Positions 15,940-24,589 of a stretch of 64,000 bases of DNA are shown one piece after another. The stretch covers positions 4,190,501 to 4,254,500 of the forward strand of contig NZ_CP114786.1 of NCBI RefSeq assembly GCF_027359675.1, given 5' to 3'. Numbering within the stretch: position 1 is the stretch's first letter; every line of letters begins with the position of its first letter. Below the pieces are notes generated by a model that worked only from the letters and a program-made list of their open reading frames with translations, was not told the origin of the DNA and did not search any database. The position numbers were made by a program, and so were the translations under genes. This stretch comes from Roseibium sp. Sym1 (GTDB taxonomy: Bacteria; Pseudomonadota; Alphaproteobacteria; Rhizobiales; Stappiaceae).

Positions 15940-17559
15940 TCAGGGTATCGGGTCCCGTTTCTCCAGCGGACCGTCGCCCCCCGAGCCGTATTCCTCTGCC
16001 TCGTCCGCCTTTTCCTCGGCCATGTAGCGGGCGAACTTGTCCTGGTGCAGGCTGAGGCGGACGGCAAGCAGATAGACCACCGCCGCAACCAGCGCGACCA
16101 CGGCAATGTCCGGGCCGACCGGAATGATGCCGACGCCGCCGCCGAAGGATCCCATGTAGGACAGGATCACCAGTCCGGCGAGATAGGGCGCGAGCCAGGC
16201 GGCTTCACGCCAGTCGAGGCTGTCGAAGCCTCCTTGAGTGCTGCGGATGAGCATCAGCACAAAACCGACGGCCAGGCAGATGCCCAGATGCAGCATGGTA
16301 TCCCAGCCGCTCCAGTAGATGATCAGGCTGGCGACGATGAAGGCAAGGCAACCGGTAGCGGGTGCGGCCGGCAATGTGAAGGCGCGCGGGGTGTCGGGCA
16401 GGAGGCGGCGGAAGGCGAGTACCGCGATCGGGCCGACGATGAAGGACAGCACGATCGAGGAGGTGTTCAGCGCCAGCACTTCCTTGAACGGCAGCAGGAC
16501 GAAGAACAGGGCCGAGACCGCGAAATTCACGACCAGCGCGAACAGGGGCACGCCGCGGGCGGACAGGGTCTCCATGAATTTCGGGAACAGGCCGTTCTGG
16601 GCCATCGCAAGTCCGAGCCGGGCGTTGGAGCCCACCGAGACGAGGCCGGAGGCGAAGCTGGAAATCCGGGCGCTCGTGTCCAGGATGCTGACGATCCAGA
16701 GAGCGCCGACGGCGGTTGCCAGCGCGGCCATGGGGCCGAGTTCGCCGGGAAAACTGAGCTGCGGCCAGCCTTTTGACAGCTGTGAATGATCGAGCGCACC
16801 CAGAAAGGCGAGCTGCAGCCCGCCGTAGATCAGCAGGCAGATCACCAAACTGAACACCAGAGCCAGCGGGACATTGACCTTCGGGTTGCGCGCTTCCCCC
16901 GCCAGGTCGATGACATGGCGGAAGCCGATCAGGGCAAAGATCACACCGCCCGTGGAGATCGCCGACAGGATGCCCTTGAGGCCTTCCGGGGCAAAGCCGC
17001 CATAATCGCTGAAATTGGCGTAGCGGAATTCCGAGGTCAGGATCACGGCGGCCAGCAGGGCCGGCACCAGGATCTTGACCCAGGTGAGAGCCGTGTTGAT
17101 GCGGGCGAAGAACCTGACGCCGAAAGCGTTGACCACGGTGAAGACCAGCAGGAGCAGGCAGGCAACTCCGAGCCCCGCCGGGCTCAGGAGGCCGTCGGAG
17201 CCGTAAAGCCAGGGGGCAAGGCTCTTCGAATAGCGCAGCACAGCCTCGACCTCGATGGTCGCCGTGGTGTTGTAGCCGACCCAGGCCGTCCAGCCCATGG
17301 TCATGGAGACCACCGAGCCATGGGAAAAATGGGGCACGCGGCCGATGCCGCCGGCAACCGGCAGGATGGTGGTGATTTCGGCGAAGGTTGCGGCCAGCAG
17401 AAGCATCGCAAAGCCGCCGATCACCCAGGCGATCAGGGCCGACGGCCCCGCGGCCTGCGCGGCCAGCAGCGGCGCGAACAGCCAGCCGGAGCCGAGAATG
17501 CCGCTGATGGCCACAAAGGTCAGGCCGAGCAGCCCGATACTGCGTTGCATATGCGCCAA
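15940..17559 (-). CDS. APC family amino acid permease
   Basis: This 539-residue integral membrane protein has about 12 hydrophobic segments and the APC start motif GLTFVAISGILGSGWLFAPL (helix 1 with the unwound GSG substrate site). FRHVIDLAGEARNPKVNVPLAL is the characteristic segment between helices 6 and 7. The C-terminus is a charged cytoplasmic tail (YMAEEKADEAEEYGS). It is predicted to import amino acids or amines. It could start at 17559 or at Met4 (17550). The repeat array begins about 125 bp upstream. Confidence 0.93.
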   Translation of the reverse strand: MAHMQRSIGLLGLTFVAISGILGSGWLFAPLLAAQAAGPSALIAWVIGGFAMLLLAATFAEITTILPVAGGIGRVPHFSHGSVVSMTMGWTAWVGYNTTATIEVEAVLRYSKSLAPWLYGSDGLLSPAGLGVACLLLLVFTVVNAFGVRFFARINTALTWVKILVPALLAAVILTSEFRYANFSDYGGFAPEGLKGILSAISTGGVIFALIGFRHVIDLAGEARNPKVNVPLALVFSLVICLLIYGGLQLAFLGALDHSQLSKGWPQLSFPGELGPMAALATAVGALWIVSILDTSARISSFASGLVSVGSNARLGLAMAQNGLFPKFMETLSARGVPLFALVVNFAVSALFFVLLPFKEVLALNTSSIVLSFIVGPIAVLAFRRLLPDTPRAFTLPAAPATGCLAFIVASLIIYWSGWDTMLHLGICLAVGFVLMLIRSTQGGFDSLDWREAAWLAPYLAGLVILSYMGSFGGGVGIIPVGPDIAVVALVAAVVYLLAVRLSLHQDKFARYMAEEKADEAEEYGSGGDGPLEKRDPIP

Positions 17560-17684
17560 GACGAATCCCCCCGGGCTCTTGTCTCAGGGGAAGCTTAGCC
17601 GAGGGAGTGTCTCTACGGAAAGACGGGTTGTTGCGGTTGTGGTTATCTTGGCGGGATTTTGAGTCTGAATTTGAGTTTGTGGCC

Positions 17685-17903
17685 GGATCCTTCGAGACGG
17701 ACCTAGCGGTCCTCCTCAGGATGACGACAGAAGGTTTGGCGAAGGGCAATCTTCTCCAACAGAACAAGCGGCCGGATCCTTCGAGACAGCGCTGCGTGCT
17801 TCCTCAGGATGACGACAGAAGGTTTGGTGGAAGGGCAATCTTCACCAATAGAACAAGCGGCCAGATCCTTCGAGACAGCGCTGCGCGCTTCCTCAGGATG
17901 ACG
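17685..17903 (+). repeat. three tandem hairpin repeats with 89-bp period (copies A, B, C)
   Basis: The cores at 17685-17726, 17774-17814 and 17863-17903 share the outer parts ATCCTTCGAGAC and CTCAGGATGACG, which can pair imperfectly. The inner stem differs: GGACC-TAGC-GGTCC in A, an AGCGC/GCGCT type in B and C. Core starts are exactly 89 bp apart, and the 47-48 bp between them is also conserved (GGCGAAGGGCAATCTTCTCC and relatives). It is not a CRISPR array: the spacers are repeats themselves. Confidence 0.9.
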
Positions 17904-18006
17904 ATAGTGGGTGTTGAAGCGCCTGTTAGCTGAATTAAGCCAAGTGCCTGCCACACTCCCAAGCGTCATCCTGAGGAGCGCGCTTTTGCGCGCGTCTCGA
18001 AGGATC
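17863..18006. repeat. left arm of the long inverted repeat around the GIY-YIG gene
   Basis: This composite of core C (17863-17903), a 60-bp spacer and an inverted core D (17964-18006, stem GCGCGC-TTTT-GCGCGC) is repeated in reverse complement at 18469-18611. C matches the reverse complement of G except at its first base. D matches that of F except at the loop and last base. The spacers share ATAGTGGGTGTTGA and CCACACTC ends. Confidence 0.85.
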
Positions 18007-18060
18007 GGCCCCTTGTTGGAAGTACTCGTTAAAAGTGTTCCGATGGGCTAAGCTCGCAGC

Positions 18061-18357
18061 ATGGGGGCGACCATCTACATCCTGCGTTGCGCGGACGGTA
18101 GCTATTATACCGGAATCACGGATAAAGACCTGGAAACCCGGGTGAGCGAGCATCGGCAGGGCTTACACGACGGCTACACGGCGCGGCGCAGGCCCATTAC
18201 GCTGGTCTACGATTGTCACTTTGAGCAGATTACCGACGCGATCGCCTGTGAACGGCAGGTCAAAGGATGGCGGCGGGAAAAGAAGGAAGCGCTGATCCGC
18301 GGGGATTTCGAATTGCTGCAAGAGTTGTCCAGGCGGGGTGTGAAAGCGAAGCGTTGA
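18061..18357 (+). CDS. small GIY-YIG nuclease, enclosed by hairpin repeats
   Basis: This 98-residue protein is a stand-alone GIY-YIG domain (UPF0213/YhbQ-like size). Catalytic positions are visible: Tyr6 in the IYIL strand, Tyr16 in YYTGIT, Arg27 and His31 in TRVSEHRQG, and the metal-binding Glu64 in ACERQVKGW. It should therefore be an active single-strand or structure-specific DNA endonuclease, with a basic C-terminus (SRRGVKAKR). The gene starts 54 bp after repeat D and stops 22 bp before repeat E, and about 144-bp inverted repeats bracket it. That layout suggests the enzyme and the repeats are functionally linked (hypothesis). Confidence 0.9.
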   Translation: MGATIYILRCADGSYYTGITDKDLETRVSEHRQGLHDGYTARRRPITLVYDCHFEQITDAIACERQVKGWRREKKEALIRGDFELLQELSRRGVKAKR

Positions 18358-18379
18358 GCAAGCAGAACGAGCAAACGGC

Positions 18380-18512
18380 GGACCCTTCGAGACGGACCTG
18401 ATGGTCCTCCTAAGAATGACGCTTGTGGGTTTGGCGAAGGGCAGTCTTCTCCAATAGAATAAGTGGCCGGATCCTTCGAGACGCGCGCAAATGCGCGCTC
18501 CTCAGGATGACG
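18380..18512 (+). repeat. two hairpin repeats, 89-bp period (copies E and F)
   Basis: Core E (18380-18421, stem GGACC-TGAT-GGTCC) and core F (18469-18512, stem GCGCGC-AAAT-GCGCGC) again start 89 bp apart, with the same internal sequence (GGCGAAGGGCAGTCTTCTCC) as the left array. E is the most degenerate copy (CCTAAGAATGACG). E begins 22 bp after the nuclease stop codon. Confidence 0.9.
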
Positions 18513-18611
18513 CTGTCGAGTGTGGCTGGTGCTTGGAATTCAATTTTTTCTGCGCCTCAACACCCACTATCGTCATCCTGAGGAAGCGCGCAGCGCTGTC
18601 TCGAAGGATCC
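18469..18611. repeat. right arm of the long inverted repeat around the GIY-YIG gene
   Basis: Core F, a 58-bp spacer and the inverted core G (18571-18611) form the reverse complement of the left arm at 17863-18006. The remaining sequence to the rpe stop (18642) is unassigned. Confidence 0.85.
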
Positions 18612-18641
18612 GGCCGCAAACTCCGGGCTACAAACTCAGAA

Positions 18642-19313
18642 TCAAGCCTTTTCCGCAGCCGTCCTGATCGCAGAAACATTGGCCCGGTAGTTCTCAACAG
18701 TGCCGCCCTTGAAGACGGCGGAGCCGGCCACCAGCACGTTGGCGCCGGCGGCGGCGACCAGCGGGGCGGTTTCCGGAGCGACGCCGCCGTCGATTTCCAG
18801 GTCGATCGGGCGGTCGCCGATCATTTCCCGGATGCGCCGGGTCTTCTCGACCTGGGAGTGGATGAATTTCTGACCACCGAAACCGGGGTTGACCGTCATC
18901 ACCAGGATAAGGTCCAGCCGGTCGAGCACGTATTCCAGAACGTTTTCGGGGGTTGCAGGGTTCAGCGAGACGCCGGCCTTCTTGCCGAGATTGCGGATCG
19001 CCTGCAGGGAACGGTCGAGATGGGTGGTGGCTTCCGCGTGGACCGTGATGATGTCCGAGCCGGCCTTGGCGAAGGCCTCAAGATAGGGATCGCAGGGCTC
19101 GATCATCAGATGGGTGTCGAACACCTTGTCAGTGTGCGGGCGCAGCTTGGCGATGACGTCCGGGCCGAAGGTGATGTTGGGCACGAAATGGCCGTCCATG
19201 ACGTCGAGATGGATCCAGTCGGCACCGGCCTCGACCACATCGCGGACCTCCTGGCCCAGCTTGGAGAAATCGGAGGCAAGGATGGACGGAGCGATCTTGA
19301 TGTCGCGGGGCAT
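18642..19313 (-). CDS. rpe: ribulose-phosphate 3-epimerase
   Basis: Rpe interconverts ribulose 5-phosphate and xylulose 5-phosphate in the pentose phosphate pathway. The 223-residue product has all family blocks: [61 protein letters not shown] and [14 protein letters not shown], with the metal-binding His/Asp residues in place. I chose the ATG at 19313; the frame continues 36 codons upstream without family similarity. Its downstream side carries the GIY-YIG repeat array. Confidence 0.97.
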   Translation of the reverse strand: MPRDIKIAPSILASDFSKLGQEVRDVVEAGADWIHLDVMDGHFVPNITFGPDVIAKLRPHTDKVFDTHLMIEPCDPYLEAFAKAGSDIITVHAEATTHLDRSLQAIRNLGKKAGVSLNPATPENVLEYVLDRLDLILVMTVNPGFGGQKFIHSQVEKTRRIREMIGDRPIDLEIDGGVAPETAPLVAAAGANVLVAGSAVFKGGTVENYRANVSAIRTAAEKA

Positions 19314-19434
19314 GGCAATCTCCCGAAAGGCAGGAACGGCCCTGACACGGGCCGCTGTCAACTTGTGCCGTCGCGCTAGCACTTCTGGAACTGCCGGGCA
19401 AGACGCTGCGGTCCACCTCAATCGGTTTAGGCGT

Positions 19435-20178
19435 TCACAACCTTCCGGTTATCGCCAGATATCGGCGGTCCGGCCCTTCGAAGCCGAGGCTGTCCATCTG
19501 GATCAGCACCGCGAACACGGGCGGCGCCTCGGCCGGGAAATGGGTGACGAAGCGCTCGATCCGGTAGGCAAGCGGGCACTTGCGGCTCTTCGGCAGCGTG
19601 GTGTCCTGGTTGAGGATCCGGGTGACGCCCTTGTGGACCATGGTCAGGCGGAAACCCCTGGTGTCGGCTCCATAGCCCTGGCACTGCGCATCCGGCAGGT
19701 CGTATTCGCTCAGGGTCAGGTCGATGGGATCCTCGCCCAGCTGGAAACTGTCGCGCGCCGCGACGATCATCTTGTGCGGATCGGAGGTCAGTTCGGTCCG
19801 CGGGTTGAAACCGACGGTTTCGCCCTTGCCGGCGATCGCCTTTTCCTGAAGGAGCGGCTGGGCGGCGAGGCGGTTTTCCGAGCGCGTGTGCGTGAGCGCG
19901 TTGTCGGCGGCGTCGCCCGGTCCGGTGTCGACATCCTTGCGCAGCCGGAACGGCGAGGGCGGCACCCAGCTGTCGCCAATGACATCGACAAGGTAGATTT
20001 CAGAATAGGGAAAGCCGGAGCCGTCCTGGATGCCGAATTGCTCGAAGGCGAAGAAATCGCCGTTTTTCGAGAAACCGAGCAGATGCAGTTCGGAAGTGTC
20101 GCCGGCCTGAACCGGCTGCGACAGCAGCAGGCCGAGAAGGAGAGCCGGCACGGCGATTGGCAAACGGAAAGGGGGCAC
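19435..20178 (-). CDS. secreted DUF2259 protein
   Basis: This 247-residue protein has a signal peptide (cleavage expected after PVQA, residue 25) and the DUF2259 opening [20 protein letters not shown] followed by [17 protein letters not shown]. The likely start is GTG at 20178, preceded by GAGGAG; an ATG frame runs upstream to 20235 without such a site. DUF2259 proteins are predicted periplasmic proteins of unknown function in alphaproteobacteria. It precedes rpe on the same strand by 121 bp. Confidence 0.85.
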   Translation of the reverse strand: MPPFRLPIAVPALLLGLLLSQPVQAGDTSELHLLGFSKNGDFFAFEQFGIQDGSGFPYSEIYLVDVIGDSWVPPSPFRLRKDVDTGPGDAADNALTHTRSENRLAAQPLLQEKAIAGKGETVGFNPRTELTSDPHKMIVAARDSFQLGEDPIDLTLSEYDLPDAQCQGYGADTRGFRLTMVHKGVTRILNQDTTLPKSRKCPLAYRIERFVTHFPAEAPPVFAVLIQMDSLGFEGPDRRYLAITGRL

Positions 20179-20253
20179 GGCGATCTCCTCTGTGTGCGCT
20201 GGCGGATGTAAACGGCTCCGATACGAGCATATCATGCCCCGGGAGAGTGTGCC

Positions 20254-21219
20254 TCAGGTCACGGCATTGGCATTCTGGCGGCAATAGACCCGCACGAAGG
20301 GTTTCAGCAGCATCGGCAGCATGTAGATCGGAAACTGGCCGACGGCGAACCACAGCCAGGTGAGTTCGGGCAGGGTGCCGCCGAAGGCGGCCACCATCAG
20401 GCCCATGTTGCGGGTGCCGCAGGTATGGGCGATGGCATAGGCGTCCTCGCGGCTTGCCGGGGAGAACAGCAGCAGCGTAAGCAGCAGTTGCACCAACGCC
20501 AGGACGAAGGTCAGGCCGGTGAGGCCGAGCGTGAAAGCCGGTTCGGCGGCAAAGCTGGCTGCAACACCATCCATGGCGGCAATCGCGAATACCAGCAGGA
20601 GGAGCACATTCAGGCCGCTGATATGGTGCGACGTGCGGGCAAGGCGCTCCTGGCCGGCCAGTTTGCGCAAGGCGAAAGAGACCGCGAAGGCACCGACGAG
20701 CAGGACCGACAACTGAACGGCGAGGCCACCGACACTCAGGGGCAGCGAGGGACCGAGCATCAATTCGCCGATAAAGGGCGCGGTCAGCGGGGTGACCATC
20801 AGGGCGGCCACCGAAAGCGCCAGGCTGAGCGTGCCGTCAAGACCAAGCAGATAGATGAAGGCGGGCGCGGCCATCACCGGCGGGGCCGCGGTGGCGATGA
20901 AAAGGGCCAGTACCAGGTCGGGGCCCAGCGAGTCGGGGCCGAAAAGCATGATGGCACCATAGGTCATCAGCGGCGCTCCGAGCATCATCCAGAAAAGCGC
21001 GGCAATCAGGAGCGCGGGACGACGCAGGCGCAGGCGGATCGCGTTCTGGTCGACCCGCAGGAAGGCAAGGGTCAGCAGGCTGAAGACGGAGAGCCCCAGA
21101 TAGGGCCTCATGGTCGCCGACAAGTCAGGCAGTGCCACGCCGATGAAGATACTCACAGCTAGAGCGGCCGTTCCATGGCGTCCGATCCATGCCAGGCCTG
21201 CCCCGATCATTCGAATCAT
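20254..21219 (-). CDS. BASS (bile acid:sodium symporter) family transporter
   Basis: This 321-residue hydrophobic protein has nine to ten membrane segments. Its late segment IAHTCGTRNMGLMVAAFGGT corresponds to the crossed-helix, Na+-binding region of the BASS/SBF family, and GPDLVLALFIATAAPPVMAAP occupies the first crossover. It would be a sodium-coupled organic anion transporter of unknown substrate. It is divergent from the FAD oxidoreductase gene at 21326, so a shared substrate is possible but unproven. Confidence 0.8.
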   Translation of the reverse strand: MIRMIGAGLAWIGRHGTAALAVSIFIGVALPDLSATMRPYLGLSVFSLLTLAFLRVDQNAIRLRLRRPALLIAALFWMMLGAPLMTYGAIMLFGPDSLGPDLVLALFIATAAPPVMAAPAFIYLLGLDGTLSLALSVAALMVTPLTAPFIGELMLGPSLPLSVGGLAVQLSVLLVGAFAVSFALRKLAGQERLARTSHHISGLNVLLLLVFAIAAMDGVAASFAAEPAFTLGLTGLTFVLALVQLLLTLLLFSPASREDAYAIAHTCGTRNMGLMVAAFGGTLPELTWLWFAVGQFPIYMLPMLLKPFVRVYCRQNANAVT

Positions 21220-21325
21220 CTAGTCTTGTCTCCTGAAGTGTCTGGCATGGCAGGCATTTCGGTACTTCCTGGCGGAGCGCAGGCAATGTCGCCAGACCCC
21301 GCACCCTGGACCGGCCGGAACAGGT

Positions 21326-22594
21326 ATGACAGCAAAAACGAGACAGACGCAATCCTTTGACGTGATGGTGCTTGGCGCCGGCATCGTCGGCGTGTGCACG
21401 GCGCTGCACTTGCGCCGGCTGGGGCTGGATGTCGCCCTGATCGACCGGAAACATCCGGGCGAGGAGGCGTCATTCGGCAATGCCGGCATTGTCCAGCGCA
21501 ACGGCTTCGTGCCTCACAGGATGCCGACGCGTCCGTTGCAGCTTCTCGGAATTGCGCTGGGCCGGTCGAGCGCGGTGTCCGTCGACCCCGTCACGGTGGC
21601 ACGGCTTCTGCCCTGGCTGAAAGCCTATCACAGGGCCGGCAGCGAACGGGGCGCTGAAGCCTATTCCCGGATCATTGCCCCGCTCAGGGCCTTTGCGGTC
21701 GACGAGCATCTGGATCTGGCGCGCACCACCAATGCCGACCGGTTCTACCGGCAGGGAGGCTGGCTTCATCTCTTCAGGTCCGAAACCGGGTACAGGGACA
21801 GCGAGATCGAGCGGCAATATGCCCGGGTCTTCGGCGTCGCCTATGACGAGTTGACGGAAAGCGACCTCGGCGCGCTTGAGCCCGGCCTGCAGGCTGACGG
21901 TCTCAGGGCCGTGCACTGGCTGGAGAGCTGCTCCGTGTCCAACCCGGGCGCGGTGGTCGATGCCTATTGGCGCGGCTTCATCCGCGAAGGCGGCCGCTAT
22001 TTCCGGGGCGACGCCCGGAAGCTGGGCCGTCAGCGGGGCAGCTGGAGGCTGGACTGCGAACGGTGCGACGCCTTTGCTCCGCATGCGGTGGTCGCAATGG
22101 GCGCCTGGTCCGTGGACCTGCTGGGTCTTCTGGGCGAAACCTATCCGCTTGCGGTCAAGCGGGGCTATCACATGCATTACCGGCCGAGGATCGGCGCCTC
22201 CCTGTCGCGGCCGGTCGTTGACGTTGAAAACGGGTTTGCGCTGACGCCGACCGACAACGGCATCCGCCTGACGACGGGCGTCGAACTGGCGCCGCGCGAT
22301 GCCCCTCCCAATCCGGCCGTGCTCAAGCTTGCCAAGCGCCGCGCCGAGGATCTCTTTCCGCTCGGGCGATCCCTCAACGACGAGATCTGGATGGGCAGCA
22401 GACCCTGTCTACCCGACAGCCTGCCCCTTGTCGGGGCCTCGCCGGTGACACCCGGTCTGTGGCTGAATTCCGGTCACGGCCACGACGGTTTCACGCTCGG
22501 ACCGATCACGGGCCGGCTTCTGGCGGCCATGATCGCGGGCAACAGGCCTTTTCTCGATACCGCCGGATTGTCGCCCGCGCGGTTCGCGGTTTGA
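21326..22594 (+). CDS. FAD-dependent oxidoreductase, DadA-like
   Basis: This 422-residue DAO-family flavoenzyme opens with a Rossmann dinucleotide motif (VMVLGAGIVGVCTALHLRRL), then EEASFGNAGIVQRNGF as in D-amino acid dehydrogenases. It ends with the FAD motif SGHGHDGFTLGPITGRLLA. It would oxidise a D-amino acid or secondary amine in the cytoplasm or at the membrane, feeding electrons to the respiratory chain. The exact substrate is unknown. The divergent BASS transporter is the closest functional clue. Confidence 0.9.
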   Translation: MTAKTRQTQSFDVMVLGAGIVGVCTALHLRRLGLDVALIDRKHPGEEASFGNAGIVQRNGFVPHRMPTRPLQLLGIALGRSSAVSVDPVTVARLLPWLKAYHRAGSERGAEAYSRIIAPLRAFAVDEHLDLARTTNADRFYRQGGWLHLFRSETGYRDSEIERQYARVFGVAYDELTESDLGALEPGLQADGLRAVHWLESCSVSNPGAVVDAYWRGFIREGGRYFRGDARKLGRQRGSWRLDCERCDAFAPHAVVAMGAWSVDLLGLLGETYPLAVKRGYHMHYRPRIGASLSRPVVDVENGFALTPTDNGIRLTTGVELAPRDAPPNPAVLKLAKRRAEDLFPLGRSLNDEIWMGSRPCLPDSLPLVGASPVTPGLWLNSGHGHDGFTLGPITGRLLAAMIAGNRPFLDTAGLSPARFAV

Positions 22595-22795
22595 TGATTT
22601 TGGCCCGCACCGATGACGGCAAACGGCTCGTAAACCCCGGCTAATCCCGTTCCAAACCTGCCTAAACCTTGGTTGAGAGCCGGGTTTATAAGCCTGAGGT
22701 CAATGGCTGAGCGGGGGGAGCGGTCCCCAGATGGGCTGAGACGGCGACACGAGCGCTGTCGACCTGACCTCCTATCAGTCAAAGGACTTGCGAAC

Positions 22796-23101
22796 ATGAA
22801 ACCCACGTTCAAATCGCCCGCGCTGACCCTGTTTTCCGCAACCGGCCTGCTTGCCAGCACCGGAATAGCGCTGGCCGCCGTCAGCGTCGGCGATACGCTC
22901 GGCAACACGGAAGACGATGTGCGCGCCGCCCTGAGCTCTCTGGGCTACATGGTGGAAGACATCGAGACCGAAGACGGAGAGATCGAAGCCGAGGTCTTAA
23001 TGGATGGCCAGGAGATGGACGTTGTCGTCGATGCCCGGTCGGGCCAGGTTCTTGAAATGGAACTGGAAGACCCGGAGGGCGAGGAAACGGACGACGACTG
23101 A
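22796..23101 (+). CDS. secreted PepSY-like protein
   Basis: This 101-residue protein has a signal peptide (residues 1-27, ending ALA) and a single PepSY-type module: TEDDVRAALSSLGYMVEDIE, then EAEVLMDGQEMDVVVDARSG. It ends in a very acidic tail (LEDPEGEETDDD). PepSY modules inhibit peptidases or modulate partner sensors in the periplasm. A membrane-bound LuxR-type regulator starts 217 bp downstream on the same strand, so the two may form a signalling pair. Confidence 0.82.
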   Translation: MKPTFKSPALTLFSATGLLASTGIALAAVSVGDTLGNTEDDVRAALSSLGYMVEDIETEDGEIEAEVLMDGQEMDVVVDARSGQVLEMELEDPEGEETDDD

Positions 23102-23317
23102 TATCTGACTGAGCCGACCCCGGCCGGACCCGCCATGGTCTGCCCCGACCACCCGGCCGGGGCTCTGTCGCTTCATCCCGCACCTGGAGGCCGGCATCGC
23201 CGCGCCGGTGCCGAAGTCGCCTTGGTTTGACAACCGAAAGGGCGCATCCTACCCAATGACCTGCCCGGTGCATCAACAGGCTCCGGACCTCATGCCATCC
23301 GGAGACCCCAAGACGCC

Positions 23318-23881
23318 ATGCTGCCTGCTTTCAACTGGAAAATCGCCTGGCCCTGGCTGCTGTTCGGCCTCCAGGGGATCTGCATTTTCTTTCTCGTTAC
23401 GGAGGAGGTGGTTGACTGGTTCTGGGGAGAAAACCCGGCTTCGGTGGTCGGCAACGACATCGTGGAGAACCTGATCGTCGCGGCGCTGGTCGTCAGCCTG
23501 ATCGCTACCGGCCTTGAAGTCAGAAAGACCATGACCCGGCAAAAGCGCCTGGAACAACAGGTCAAGGCCGCCTCCGGCGCTTTCGCGGCCATGCTGGAGG
23601 AACATTTCGAAAGCTGGGCGCTGACCCCGTCGGAATGCGAGGTCGCGCTGCTTGCGCTGAAGGGCTTTTCGATTGCCGAAATCGCCTCGATCCGCAAGAC
23701 CGCGGAAGGCACCGTGAAAGCACAATGCAACGCCATCTACCGAAAGGCCGGCGTTTCCGGCAGGCCGCAATTGCTGTCGCTGTTCATCGACGAGTTGCTC
23801 CATGGGTCGCTTTTGTCCGAAGGCGCGCCGAAGGGCAAGGAGCTGGAGACGCCCGGACCGGCCAGCCGGGTGCAGGCCTGA
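23318..23881 (+). CDS. membrane-anchored LuxR-type regulator
   Basis: This 187-residue protein has two N-terminal hydrophobic helices (about 10-27 and 48-66), a short coiled segment (MTRQKRLEQQVKAASG), and a LuxR/FixJ helix-turn-helix at about 100-160 (LTPSECEVALLALKGFSIAE, IRKTAEGTVKAQCNAIYRKA). There is no receiver domain, so the signal must come through the membrane part. It follows the secreted PepSY-like gene, whose product is a candidate input. Confidence 0.87.
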   Translation: MLPAFNWKIAWPWLLFGLQGICIFFLVTEEVVDWFWGENPASVVGNDIVENLIVAALVVSLIATGLEVRKTMTRQKRLEQQVKAASGAFAAMLEEHFESWALTPSECEVALLALKGFSIAEIASIRKTAEGTVKAQCNAIYRKAGVSGRPQLLSLFIDELLHGSLLSEGAPKGKELETPGPASRVQA

Positions 23882-23962
23882 CCGGCAGTCCCCGGGCCCG
23901 GTATCAATTGTCACTACAGACTAAGGCCAGGCCCACTGCTTTCCACCGGTTGCCTCCCGAAC

Positions 23963-24442
23963 TCAGTTCTCGCGAAGGGGCAGAGCCACGGTGTCCTTCA
24001 CCGTGTTGACCACGATGCGTGACTGCACGTCGGAGACCAATGTGTTGTCCAGCAGTTTCAGGCGCAGAAAATTGTCGTAAGTTTTGATATCATCGGTGAC
24101 GACCTTGATCAGGTAGTCGACGGCACCGGTGATGCGCTCGCACGTGACGACCTCGGGCCAGTGGTGCACCAGCTTGTCGAAGGTTTCCATGTTCTCCCTG
24201 CTGGGAACTGCGAGCTTGACGAAGGAATAGGCGACGAAGCCGAGACCGACGGATTCCCGGTCGATGATGGCGGTAATCTGGCGGATGATACCCTGTTCCT
24301 TCAGGCGCTTGATTCGGCGCCAGCACGGGGTTTGGCTCATGCCTGCTTCCTTTGCCACCTCGGCAATGGACAGCGATGCATCCCGCTGAAGGACACGAAG
24401 AACGCGTATGTCAGACGGGTCGAGAAGATATTTATCGGTCAT
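23963..24442 (-). CDS. Lrp/AsnC family transcriptional regulator
   Basis: This 159-residue protein has an N-terminal HTH (LDPSDIRVLRVLQRDASLSI, VAKEAGMSQTPCWRRIKRLK) and a C-terminal RAM ligand-binding domain (VTCERITGAVDYLIKVVTDD). It is divergent from the indolepyruvate ferredoxin oxidoreductase gene and almost certainly regulates it in response to an aromatic or branched-chain amino acid, the usual arrangement for this pair in alphaproteobacteria. Confidence 0.95.
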   Translation of the reverse strand: MTDKYLLDPSDIRVLRVLQRDASLSIAEVAKEAGMSQTPCWRRIKRLKEQGIIRQITAIIDRESVGLGFVAYSFVKLAVPSRENMETFDKLVHHWPEVVTCERITGAVDYLIKVVTDDIKTYDNFLRLKLLDNTLVSDVQSRIVVNTVKDTVALPLREN

Positions 24443-24589
24443 TGTTTATTTTAGGAATTTTTGTTCTGCCTCTGGGTGTTTGTCCGCGACGATAGCACAG
24501 AAATTGCCTGAGAAAAGGATGATATTACTCAAAACATTTGGTTGCCGCGGGGCCATGGCGCCCCACATGTCGGTTGAGGAGGAATTCGG

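Noticed and set aside
17703..17969. Minus-strand frame through the repeat array with a PEEARSAVSKD-type product
   Set aside because: It is the translation of the hairpin repeats; such peptides are common false genes in genomes carrying this repeat.
17685..18611. Regular repeats considered as a CRISPR array
   Set aside because: The period is 89 bp, the sequence between cores is itself conserved, copies occur in both orientations, and no cas genes are present.
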